Shown piece after piece: positions 9,698-18,073 of a DNA stretch of 64,000 nt. The position numbers and the translations under genes were made by a program. Under the pieces are notes generated by a model. The model was given only the letters and a program-made list of their open reading frames with translations, ran no database searches and was not told where the DNA came from. Origin of the DNA: Ignavibacteria bacterium. Lineage in GTDB: Bacteria > Bacteroidota > Ignavibacteria > Kapaibacteriales > UBA961. The stretch lies in assembly GCA_016873735.1 (NCBI GenBank), contig VGWD01000002.1:1-64000 (forward strand). The letters run 5' to 3'. Positions within the stretch are counted from its first letter, which is position 1. Every line of letters begins with the position of its first letter.

Positions 9698-10555
9698 TTA
9701 CCTTTTTTGTCCATAGGCCTTTTGCATGCCCAAATAGAGTGCAAGCATAGATTTCTCGGCTTCGCTTCTATTCTGTGTAAAACCAATTGCTCGTTCATGA
9801 GTGCCTTGATGTGTATAGACATCATGTGATGGAGGATTCATCGAGGCATCATAAATGATTTGTGCGGCATCTTTTGCGCTAAGCATAGGAACGAGAGGTG
9901 CAAGATTGATTCCGAGCTCTTTAGCGATACCTCGAGATTCTTTTATACCTCCCATAAAGAGATTTCCGATTGGTCCGCCTTCTGTAACGGCACCCCATTC
10001 GGTAATGACGCCATCAGGACATACAGCTGTTGCATGAATATTGGATCCCGCAAGTTCCGCTCGCAATGATGCAGTAAAGCCCATTACGGCATGTTTTGCT
10101 GAGACATAGGCACTATTGAAAGGGAAGCCCATTGTTCCTGCCACGCTTGCAATATTGATGATATGACCTGTACCTTGAGTCTTCATGTGCTTCAATGCCG
10201 GACCGGTCATATACCACAATGAAAACACATTCACTCCGAAAATGCTCTGCAATTGTTCAGGTGTGGTGTCCTCAACCGAGGCGAGATTCCCACGACCTGC
10301 ATTATTCACGAGAAAATCAATTCCACCAAAATGATTGATGGTTTGTTTCACGCATGCTTGTGCTTGATCGGGAATGCTCACATCCACTTGCATTGCAAGG
10401 CAATTGCCGCCTGCGGAAATGATTTCTTGTTGAACTGCTTGTAATTTGTCAAGTCTTCTTGCGCAGATTGCCACGGAATGTCCAGCTTGTGCTGCAATCT
10501 TGGCTAATTCCGCACCAATACCTGTTGATGCGCCGGTGATTAACATTATGCTCAT
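9698..10555 (-). CDS. Short-chain dehydrogenase/reductase
   Basis: Classical SDR, 285 residues. It has the NAD(P)-binding TGASTGIG (near residues 7-14), NNAG, the catalytic Ser in INIASVAG and the catalytic YVSAK (Y-x3-K). An Arg-rich stretch after strand 2 (ICARRLDKL) suggests NADP(H) preference. The start at 10555 follows the uvrB stop by 11 nt on the same strand, so it is probably expressed with uvrB. An internal ATG at 10546 would also leave the Rossmann motif intact. Substrate unknown. Confidence 0.9.
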   Translation of the reverse strand: MSIMLITGASTGIGAELAKIAAQAGHSVAICARRLDKLQAVQQEIISAGGNCLAMQVDVSIPDQAQACVKQTINHFGGIDFLVNNAGRGNLASVEDTTPEQLQSIFGVNVFSLWYMTGPALKHMKTQGTGHIINIASVAGTMGFPFNSAYVSAKHAVMGFTASLRAELAGSNIHATAVCPDGVITEWGAVTEGGPIGNLFMGGIKESRGIAKELGINLAPLVPMLSAKDAAQIIYDASMNPPSHDVYTHQGTHERAIGFTQNRSEAEKSMLALYLGMQKAYGQKR

Positions 10556-10566
10556 GCATTACTCCT

Positions 10567-12597
10567 TTATGAAAGTGCTTTCAACCTTTCAATCTCATCT
10601 CTTAGTTCCGCTGCTCTCTCGAAATCAAGATCTCGTGCGGCTTTCTTCATTTCTTCATAGAGTTGTTCAATAAGATCCTTTCGTTGATCTTCTGTGAGAT
10701 ATTTCATCATTGGTTCAGCAGATCTTCTTACTCTTGCTTGTTCCAATTCGCCTCGTCTTTTCACTTTATTGGCTTGGATATCTGCAACGGAAGTTGATTG
10801 CAAAATTTCTTCCAGCGATTTATATACCGTTGTTGGATTGATTCCGTGTTCTGTATTATATGCGATTTGTTTTTCTCTTCTGCGATTTGTTTCATCGAGC
10901 ACAGCTTGCATGGAACGCGTGATCGTATCTGCATAAAGAATCACCAATCCATCTGCATTTCGCGCGGTTCTTCCTGCTATTTGCAACAGTGATCGCTCGC
11001 TACGTAAAAAGCCCTCTTTATCAGCATCAAGAATTGCAACGAGTGATACTTCTGGCATATCCAAACCCTCACGCAGAAGATTTACCCCAACTAGCACATC
11101 AAATTCACCCAATCGAAGATTGCGCAAGATTTCAACGCGTTCAAGTGCATCTATTTCAGAATGAATATATGCTACTTTGATACCAAGATTCGTGAGATAA
11201 TCTGCGAGGTCTTCAGCCATGCGTTTTGTGAGTGTGGTAACAAGCACACGTTCTTTCTTCGGTATGCGAAGTCGGATCTCATAGAGAAGATCATCAATTT
11301 GAGTACGAACGGGTCTTATGTCCATAGCGGGATCAAGAAGCCCCGTGGGACGAATCACTTGTTCAACGATCACACCCTGGCATTTTTCCAATTCATAATC
11401 CGCAGGCGTTGCACTCACAAACACAGCTTGATTGACAAGTGATTCAATCTCTTCGAATCTCAACGGTCTGTTTTCCAATGCGGAGGGAAGTCTGAAGCCA
11501 TGCTCAACCAATGTCATTTTACGTTTTCTGTCGCCATTGTACATTGCTCGTAATTGTGGCAATGTAACATGACTCTCATCGATGATAAGCAGATAATCTT
11601 CTGGGAAATAGTCGAACAAACATTGCGGTCTATCACCGGGTTTTCTACCGGTAAGATGCATTGAATAATTCTCGATCCCTGAACAATAGCCTACTTCTTT
11701 CATCATTTCCAAATCATAGAGCGTTCTCTGCTCCAGCCTTTGTGCCTCGAGCAATTTATCATCTCTTCTCAATTCAATCAATCGATCACTGAGTTCATTT
11801 TTTATATCAGCCATCGCTCGTATCAATTCATTTTGCGGTGTCACGAATTGTCGAGCAGGGTAGAGTACCACCGAATCGATTCTCCCCAATACCTGACCCT
11901 CGACTCTTGAGATGATGCTGAGTTTCTCAATGGTATCGCCAAACATTTCAATTCTGATACCTTGCTCATCTTCTTGAGCGGGCATCACATCAATCACATC
12001 ACCTCGAACACGAAAAGTGCCACGAGTCCACTCAAAATCATTTCGCTGATAAAACAAATCCGTCAAGCGATATATCAATGCCTTGCGATCAATCTCTTGT
12101 CCTTCAAACAAATGAAAAATCATCGCGGCAAAAGACTCTTTGTCACCAATGCCATATATGCAACTGACTGAAGCAATGATAATGACATCCCGTTTGCCTT
12201 CTACAAGGGCGCTTGTGGCACGAAGTCTCAAACGATCGATTTCATCATTGATCGCAAAGTCCTTTTCGATATATGTATCTGTTGTGGGGATATATGCTTC
12301 AGGTTGATAGTAGTCATAATAACTGATGAAAAACTCAACACTATTGTTTGGAAAGAATTGCTTGAATTCTCCATATAACTGAGCCGCCAGTGTTTTGTTT
12401 GGCGATATCACCAAAGCAGGCCTTTTACATTCCGAAATCATATTCGAAATGGTGAAAGTCTTCCCCGAACCCGTCACCCCGAGCAATGTTTGAAATTGAT
12501 CCCCGCGTAGAATTCCCTCCGACAATTGCCGTATTGCTTCCGGCTGATCTCCTGCCGGTTTATAACTTGAAGTAAGCTCGAACTCTTTCTGTTTCAT
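10567..12597 (-). CDS. uvrB: Excinuclease ABC subunit UvrB
   Basis: DNA-damage recognition helicase of nucleotide excision repair, 676 residues, full length. Seen: Walker [11 protein letters not shown] near residues 39-48, the damage-probing beta-hairpin region [20 protein letters not shown], the DESH Walker B box, helicase motifs V-VI ([26 protein letters not shown]) and a C-terminal UVR domain (residues 640-675) that recruits UvrC. It partners UvrA, encoded at 48109-50898. It shares a 230-nt divergent intergenic region with queA. No clear LexA-type operator was recognised. Confidence 0.98.
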   Translation of the reverse strand: MKQKEFELTSSYKPAGDQPEAIRQLSEGILRGDQFQTLLGVTGSGKTFTISNMISECKRPALVISPNKTLAAQLYGEFKQFFPNNSVEFFISYYDYYQPEAYIPTTDTYIEKDFAINDEIDRLRLRATSALVEGKRDVIIIASVSCIYGIGDKESFAAMIFHLFEGQEIDRKALIYRLTDLFYQRNDFEWTRGTFRVRGDVIDVMPAQEDEQGIRIEMFGDTIEKLSIISRVEGQVLGRIDSVVLYPARQFVTPQNELIRAMADIKNELSDRLIELRRDDKLLEAQRLEQRTLYDLEMMKEVGYCSGIENYSMHLTGRKPGDRPQCLFDYFPEDYLLIIDESHVTLPQLRAMYNGDRKRKMTLVEHGFRLPSALENRPLRFEEIESLVNQAVFVSATPADYELEKCQGVIVEQVIRPTGLLDPAMDIRPVRTQIDDLLYEIRLRIPKKERVLVTTLTKRMAEDLADYLTNLGIKVAYIHSEIDALERVEILRNLRLGEFDVLVGVNLLREGLDMPEVSLVAILDADKEGFLRSERSLLQIAGRTARNADGLVILYADTITRSMQAVLDETNRRREKQIAYNTEHGINPTTVYKSLEEILQSTSVADIQANKVKRRGELEQARVRRSAEPMMKYLTEDQRKDLIEQLYEEMKKAARDLDFERAAELRDEIERLKALS

Positions 12598-12673
12598 GGA
12601 TGTTGTATTCGATATTATTCGGCAAAATTCAGTGTTTTTACCCTTTTTCAGTCATCAAAAAGGAAAAAATATG

Positions 12674-12705
12674 TTGACAACCCCCTATCTGAAAATGTAT
12701 ATTTA
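12674..12705 (+). promoter_or_regulatory. Promoter of queA
   Basis: TTGACA at 12674-12679 and TATATTTA at 12698-12705 (TTG-N21-TAnnTTTa) fit both a sigma70-like and a Bacteroidota reading. The implied leader to the queA ATG is about 116 nt, with a small hairpin (AGAGG-ACTG-CCTCT) inside it. Confidence 0.55.
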
Positions 12706-12783
12706 CAGTCTGAATAAGCGTCGCATTCAGAGGACTGCCTCTCAAGCAAACGTAACAACATGATTTGTTAACACCTTGCAGAG

Positions 12784-12803
12784 TTATCCACATATTGTCC
12801 ACT
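12784..12803 (+). promoter_or_regulatory. Tandem DnaA-box-like sequences
   Basis: A perfect DnaA 9-mer TTATCCACA (12784-12792) is followed after 2 nt by the near match TTGTCCACT (12795-12803). They have the same orientation and an 11-nt register, and lie in the queA leader. DnaA binding is inferred only; single matches to the consensus occur elsewhere in the window by chance. Confidence 0.3.
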
Positions 12804-12827
12804 TGTCTCATTTTTTATGTGTCTTCT

Positions 12828-13877
12828 ATGAAGTTATCAGAATTCAGGTATATATCGCCAAAATCGAGCATTGCAAAATTTCCGGCTGATCCTCGTGATT
12901 CAGCAAAAATGATGGTTTTGAATAAGGCCACGGGTGAACTTGAAGACAAAGTGTTCAAAGATATCATGGATTATTTTCAAAAGGGTGATTGCATTGTATT
13001 GAATGATACAAGGGTATTTCCTGCAAGGGTGTTTGGCAAGAAAGAAAAAACCAATGCAAAAATCGAGGTGATGTTGCTTCGTGAACTGAAAGCTCAAGAG
13101 CGCATATGGGATGTTCTTGTTGAACCGGCAAGAAAAGTGAGGATTGGGAACAAAATTTATTTCGATAATAATAAATTCTACTGTGAAGTTGTGGATAATA
13201 CCACAAATCGTGGAAGAACTGTTCGTTTTAGTTATGACGGTGATTTGTTCAAAGTGATAGAGCGTATCGGCGAGATGCCTTTGCCCGGATATATTAAGCG
13301 CGACCCTACGGAACATGATAAAGAAACATATCAATGCGTATTCGCAAATCCTGAGATGACTGCATCGATTGCTCCGCCTACTGCCGGTTTGCATTTTACA
13401 CAGAAGATGCTGAAAGAATTGGATAAAAAAGGCGTGCGCATAGCATATGTCAGTTTGAATATCGGACAGGGAATTTTCGAAAACATCGAAGTGGAAGATC
13501 TTACCAAGCATCGTATGTATTCTGAATATTTTGAAATCACGAAGGACAATGCTGATACTATCAACAAATCATTGAAATCCAAAAAGAATGTTTATGCTGT
13601 TGGTTGTAGTGTTGCTCGTGCACTGGAAGCAAGTGTATTGACAACAGGATCCGTAAAGCCAAATCGTGGTTGGACGGATAAATTCATTTATCCTCCTTAT
13701 GAATTCAAAATTGCAAATCGTTTCATAACGAATTTCCATCCACCTGCAACCCCTTCCATTCTGTTGTCGGCAGCATTTGCCGGAAAAGATCTTTTATTCA
13801 AGGCATATAAGCGAGCGATAAAAGGTGATTACAGACTTTTCGCTTATGGCGATGCAATGTTGATCATCAATGAGTGA
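12828..13877 (+). CDS. queA: S-adenosylmethionine:tRNA ribosyltransferase-isomerase QueA
   Basis: QueA transfers and isomerises ribose from SAM onto 7-aminomethyl-7-deazaguanine in tRNA, making epoxyqueuosine. It has 349 residues with family motifs DCIVLNDTRVFPAR, EVMLLRE, MTASIAPPTAGLHFT, VSLNIGQGIFENIEVED, HRMYSEYFEI and FITNFHPPATPSILL. The ATG at 12828 is chosen because the family begins with MKLSEF; a longer frame from 12765 adds an unrelated stretch covering the DnaA-box region. No preQ1 riboswitch is recognisable in the leader. Its last 8 nt overlap the following reductase gene. Confidence 0.96.
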   Translation: MKLSEFRYISPKSSIAKFPADPRDSAKMMVLNKATGELEDKVFKDIMDYFQKGDCIVLNDTRVFPARVFGKKEKTNAKIEVMLLRELKAQERIWDVLVEPARKVRIGNKIYFDNNKFYCEVVDNTTNRGRTVRFSYDGDLFKVIERIGEMPLPGYIKRDPTEHDKETYQCVFANPEMTASIAPPTAGLHFTQKMLKELDKKGVRIAYVSLNIGQGIFENIEVEDLTKHRMYSEYFEITKDNADTINKSLKSKKNVYAVGCSVARALEASVLTTGSVKPNRGWTDKFIYPPYEFKIANRFITNFHPPATPSILLSAAFAGKDLLFKAYKRAIKGDYRLFAYGDAMLIINE

Positions 13878-15105
13878 TAAAATGAAGATCGTTCCGGAAT
13901 TGTATGATTTTTCCCAGGCATTTTTTACTTCTTATGAGAAAGAAGGGAAATTGGTCTCTTTTTTCGGAGATGGACATCCATATTATGCAGGCAGTGTCGT
14001 AAAGGCAATGGCTAGTGCAAAAAACGGCTATCAAAAAATTGCCGATTTATTTGCCGAAGACATTGCCCGTGCCGAAACGGAAGAGTATTCACCTGATCGC
14101 ACTGAGCTTGAATCGTTCTTTGAACGGTTGGATCATGAATTCAAACCCACGGTTGTGCATGTTGAAAAACTAACACCGACTATCACCGAAATTATCGTTC
14201 ATGCTCCTGCAGCCGCACGAAGTTTCAGACCAGGTGAATTTTACAGAATGCAAAATTACGATACGGATCCAATCATCATAGATGGGAAGCCGATGTCCAT
14301 GGAAGCCCTCGCCATGACCGGCGCTTGGACAGATGTAGATAAAGGTTTGCTGTCCATGATCGTACTGGAAATCGGAGCCTCGTCACGACTTGTACAGTAT
14401 GTGAAGCCGGGTCAGAAACTTGTGGTCATGGGTCCCACCGGAGCGCCCACTGAGATTCCTTTTGGTGAGACTGTCTTGCTCGCCGGCGGAGGCCTAGGCA
14501 ATGCTGTGTTATTTTCAATTTCAAAAGCATTGAAAAAACAAGGGTGTAATGTGATGTATTTCGCCGGTTATAAAAAAGGCGAAGATGTGTTCAAGATGGA
14601 TGAAATCGAATCGTCAACCGATAAAATAGTATGGTGTACTGATTCAGGCGCAGAGATTCAACCAAGAAGAGAACAGGATGTGCATTTTCGTGGAAACATC
14701 ATTCAGGCAATGCTTGCTTATGCAGAAGGCAAAGCCGGTGATCAAGTGATCCCAATGAAATCTGTTTCTAGAATCATTGCCATCGGTAGTGATGGCATGA
14801 TGAATGCAGTAAGAGAAGCAAGGAGATCGGTATTGCAACCATTCCTTGGGGAGCACATTGCAATCGGTTCAATCAATTCACCAATGCAGTGTATGATGAA
14901 AGAAATTTGTGCACAGTGTTTGCAAAAACATGTAGACCCCGAGACCGGAAAAGAAATTACGCCTGTTTTTTCTTGTTTCAATCAAGATCAAGAATTGGAC
15001 AGAGTGGATTTTGCGCATTTGAAAAGTAGATTGAGACAAAATTCCGTATTGGAAAAACTTGGAAATTCTTGGCTCACTCATTTACTTTCATATACCACGG
15101 CATAA
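13870..15105 (+). CDS. PyrK/ferredoxin-NADP reductase-like flavoprotein with FeS cysteines
   Basis: 411-residue reductase of the dihydroorotate-dehydrogenase electron-transfer (PyrK)/FNR group. An N-terminal linker-like region (1-100) precedes an FAD-binding barrel (FRPGEFYRMQNY near 117-128), a nucleotide-binding fold (VLLAGGGLGNAV) and a C-terminal cysteine set C341-x5-C347-x2-C350-x18-C369, suited to a [2Fe-2S] cluster but with one residue more than the usual PyrK spacing. From memory, the C-terminal block around SPMQCMMKEICAQC resembles the end of much larger fused FAD oxidoreductases of gammaproteobacteria, so this may be a free-standing tail module. It overlaps queA by 8 nt. No pyrD-like partner is adjacent; substrate unknown. 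Confidence 0.75.
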   Translation: MSDKMKIVPELYDFSQAFFTSYEKEGKLVSFFGDGHPYYAGSVVKAMASAKNGYQKIADLFAEDIARAETEEYSPDRTELESFFERLDHEFKPTVVHVEKLTPTITEIIVHAPAAARSFRPGEFYRMQNYDTDPIIIDGKPMSMEALAMTGAWTDVDKGLLSMIVLEIGASSRLVQYVKPGQKLVVMGPTGAPTEIPFGETVLLAGGGLGNAVLFSISKALKKQGCNVMYFAGYKKGEDVFKMDEIESSTDKIVWCTDSGAEIQPRREQDVHFRGNIIQAMLAYAEGKAGDQVIPMKSVSRIIAIGSDGMMNAVREARRSVLQPFLGEHIAIGSINSPMQCMMKEICAQCLQKHVDPETGKEITPVFSCFNQDQELDRVDFAHLKSRLRQNSVLEKLGNSWLTHLLSYTTA

Positions 15106-15133
15106 GTATCATCACAATCTTCGGAAATCCATC

Positions 15134-16639
15134 ATGAATGCAGAAGCAATCCAGAAAGACACTCTTTCCCTCATGAATACAATTTGTGATATCGGTGCTG
15201 CCACAGCAGTGTTGAACTGGGACCAAGAAACATATATGCCGCATGGTGGTTCTGCCACAAGAGCAGAGCAAATCTCCACGCTCAGTACATTGATGCATCA
15301 AATGATGACCGGTGACAATGCAAAGAGACTCGTCGATGCTATACAGCAAGATGACAATGCTAAACAACACTCACTCATGCGACTCTTTGTTGATGAATTC
15401 CAAAAAGCAGTGAAGCTTCCGGAAGATTTGGTGAAACGAGTTTCAAAAGCGCAAGCATTGGGTCAAGATATATGGAAAGAAGCAAGATCACAAAAAGATT
15501 TCTCGAAGTTTGCTTCAATTCTGGATGAATTATTAACATTGAAAAGAGAAGAAGCAGAATGTAGAGGATATATTGAGAATCGCTATGATGCATTGCTTGA
15601 CATATATGAACCGGGCGCAACCGTCTCGCATTTGAATCCTGTGTTTGACAAATTGCGAGATGCTACTTCTGTCATATTGAAGGCAATAGAGCCCGTTAAA
15701 CATACTGTCCATGATAAGCCGATGCAACAGTATTTTCCGGGTGATGCACAAATGGCTTTTTCACGTTTCATTGCAGACAAAATGGGTTTTGATTTTTCGC
15801 GAGGGCGAATGGATCTAACTGCTCATCCATTTTGCACATCATTTACTCAGCATGATGTTCGGCTTACGACAAGAATCAATGAACATGATTTGTCATCATG
15901 TCTTTATGGTGTGATTCATGAGACGGGACATGGATTATATGAACAAGGATTTCCATCCGAATATGCTCGAACTTTCGCAGCAGAAGGAGCATCCATTGGC
16001 ATGCATGAATCACAATCTCTATTGTGGGAAACCATCATTACAAGAAGTGAAGAATTCTGGGAATTCGCTTTGCCTCATTTTGCAAAGCAATTTCCGGAAC
16101 AAGCAAAAGGATTATCACCTCGTGATATGTATCATGCGGTGAATACCATTCAGCCATCACTCATTAGAGTTGAAGCTGATGAAATCACATATAATATGCA
16201 TATCGTTTTGAGATTTGAAATTGAAAGAGATCTTATCAATAGTGTGCTTGCAACGAAAGACATCCCTGAAGCATGGAATGCAAAAATGAAAGAATATCTT
16301 GGTATCATCCCACCAAATGATGCAATGGGTTGCTTACAGGATGTCCATTGGTCTTTTGGTGGATTCGGGTATTTCCCAAGCTATACACTTGGAAAATTAT
16401 ATGCCGCAATGGAATGGAAAAAAATCCAAGAAGACATACCCAATGTGATGCATGATATTGCGAATGGGGAATTTTCCGGAATTCTATCATGGCTAAGAAA
16501 GCATATTCACGCTTATGGAAAAACAGCCAAGCCCGGTGATATCATTCATAATGTTACCGGTAAGCCGCTTTCCGAACAAGAATTCGTCAACTATGCTTAT
16601 GCAAAAGTTGCTTCCGTTTATGGTGTGAGACCCGGTTGA
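15134..16639 (+). CDS. Carboxypeptidase M32 (Taq family)
   Basis: Cytoplasmic zinc metallocarboxypeptidase of family M32, 501 residues, the normal length. The zinc site H262-E263-T-G-H266 (HExxH) and the downstream glutamate motif ESQSLLWE are present, together with VLNWDQETYMP near the N-terminus, HPFCTSF, RVEADEITYNMHI and FGYFPSYTLG. It releases C-terminal residues with broad specificity. The ATG at 15134 is used; the frame is open further upstream into the previous gene but the family begins here. The next gene starts 1 nt after the stop, consistent with co-transcription. Confidence 0.95.
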   Translation: MNAEAIQKDTLSLMNTICDIGAATAVLNWDQETYMPHGGSATRAEQISTLSTLMHQMMTGDNAKRLVDAIQQDDNAKQHSLMRLFVDEFQKAVKLPEDLVKRVSKAQALGQDIWKEARSQKDFSKFASILDELLTLKREEAECRGYIENRYDALLDIYEPGATVSHLNPVFDKLRDATSVILKAIEPVKHTVHDKPMQQYFPGDAQMAFSRFIADKMGFDFSRGRMDLTAHPFCTSFTQHDVRLTTRINEHDLSSCLYGVIHETGHGLYEQGFPSEYARTFAAEGASIGMHESQSLLWETIITRSEEFWEFALPHFAKQFPEQAKGLSPRDMYHAVNTIQPSLIRVEADEITYNMHIVLRFEIERDLINSVLATKDIPEAWNAKMKEYLGIIPPNDAMGCLQDVHWSFGGFGYFPSYTLGKLYAAMEWKKIQEDIPNVMHDIANGEFSGILSWLRKHIHAYGKTAKPGDIIHNVTGKPLSEQEFVNYAYAKVASVYGVRPG

Positions 16640-16640
16640 C

Positions 16641-17870
16641 ATGAATTATCTAATAGCATTGTTTTGTGGCACCATGTTGCTCTTGATGGGTTGCGCGAAC
16701 GATACCATTCAAGACAATCATGTACTGCGTTTTGGATGTTTTCTCAATTCGCCGGAACATCAACAAGAACTTGAACAATTGCTTAAAGAATTTTCGCAAA
16801 GAGAAGGAATATCTGTTGAGCTTATAGGTCTCAATTGGTCAGATGGAAAGACCAAACTCATTTCAGCCTTCAATTCCGGAACAGAACCCGATGTTATAGA
16901 ATTAGGATCTGATTGGGTTGCGCAATTTTCCGGTGCTGATGTATTGTCGCAACTCTCATTGCAAGAAATCCAGTCAGAACGATTCCCCGCTGTATCACTT
17001 GGTCCAACGATTTGGAATAATGCATACTATGCCGTGCCTTGGGTATTGAGCACTCGCATCATGTTCGTGAATGAAGATCTCAGGGCGCAAGCAAAACTAG
17101 CTTCCACACCCTATCCAACCACAATTGATGAATTGCGAGCTCAATCGGCAAGCATACAGAACATTGCGAAAGAAGGAGTTTATGGAATCGGAATCATAAG
17201 TCAAGATTTGCATCAAGTGTATAAGAGGGTGCTTCCGATCATGTGGAGTAATGGTGGAGACATCATCAATAGTTCGGGTAAGCCTACATTGAATGATTCC
17301 CGAAACATAGAATCGCTCAATGCATATACCTCATTGGTCTCACATGGTATTATTGAGTCTGCCAAACAATTGGATAAGATGTTTATTCAAGGAAAGTTGG
17401 GCTTTTGGATCAGTGGCCCTTGGCTATTGGAAAAAATCCCCAAAGAGAAATCGTCATTGAAATTCGGATTGGCTCTTGTACCCGGTATGAAAAAGGGAAG
17501 CGGTTTGTCTTTCACGGGGGGAGATTATCTGGCAATAAGCAAAAAGAGTACAAAAAGAGAGAAATCATTGAAGCTCATTCAATTCCTCACCGGTGGCAAA
17601 CAAACCATGAGATTATGTAGACTAAGCATCACGGCAGGCATTCCTGCTGATCTTGAAGGTCAAAAAGATGCCTTTTTCCAATCAATCTCAGGTTTTGATG
17701 TATTTATTGATCAATTGGCGCAGTCTAGATTGTCTGCCGTTCACCCAAAGTGGCTCGATATTGAATATGTATTTGAACTTGCCGTATCACAGTCTGTATA
17801 TGGGGTAAAAACACCATCCGAAGCATTGCAGGAAGCGCAGCAAACCGTGCAAGCCCTTATGGCACATTGA
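16641..17870 (+). CDS. Extracellular solute-binding lipoprotein (sugar type, cluster B)
   Basis: ABC-transporter substrate-binding protein resembling maltose/oligosaccharide binders (SBP_bac_1 type), 409 residues. The N-terminus is a lipoprotein signal peptide with lipobox LLMGC (Cys at about residue 18). Two-lobe features include FNSGTEPDVIELGSDWVAQF, YYAVPWVLSTRIMFVNEDL, LGFWISGPWLL and LSFTGGDYLAISK. It begins 1 nt after the carboxypeptidase stop. No permease or ATPase gene lies nearby, so it either uses a remote transporter or has another role. The ligand cannot be deduced. Confidence 0.85.
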   Translation: MNYLIALFCGTMLLLMGCANDTIQDNHVLRFGCFLNSPEHQQELEQLLKEFSQREGISVELIGLNWSDGKTKLISAFNSGTEPDVIELGSDWVAQFSGADVLSQLSLQEIQSERFPAVSLGPTIWNNAYYAVPWVLSTRIMFVNEDLRAQAKLASTPYPTTIDELRAQSASIQNIAKEGVYGIGIISQDLHQVYKRVLPIMWSNGGDIINSSGKPTLNDSRNIESLNAYTSLVSHGIIESAKQLDKMFIQGKLGFWISGPWLLEKIPKEKSSLKFGLALVPGMKKGSGLSFTGGDYLAISKKSTKREKSLKLIQFLTGGKQTMRLCRLSITAGIPADLEGQKDAFFQSISGFDVFIDQLAQSRLSAVHPKWLDIEYVFELAVSQSVYGVKTPSEALQEAQQTVQALMAH

Positions 17871-18073
17871 GATTCAATTGGTCATAGTTCAATCAGAGAA
17901 TTAAAAATCAATACCATTTGTTGCGGGTTGAAATCTTACTTTTTCCACATTCAAGCATTCATCACTATTATCGTTTGGTTACAACTAGTTTTTCTACGTA
18001 ATTTGTACGACGAATATTCGCTCATTGGGCCGATACTCTTTACATTAGATAATAAACTTCCATTCATATAAGT

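Noticed and set aside
12720-12760. preQ1 riboswitch before queA
   Set aside because: The only stem (AGAGG-ACTG-CCTCT) has a 4-nt loop and lacks the conserved preQ1 loop and A-rich tail.
12765-12827. Longer queA start
   Set aside because: The extra residues do not resemble QueA and cover the DnaA-box leader; MKLSEF at 12828 is the family start.
12598-12827. Chromosome origin
   Set aside because: Only one perfect DnaA box and no dnaA/dnaN neighbourhood; consensus 9-mers also occur by chance elsewhere, for example in gene interiors.
12900-13511. 203-residue minus-strand reading frame
   Set aside because: It is antisense to queA with no family resemblance.
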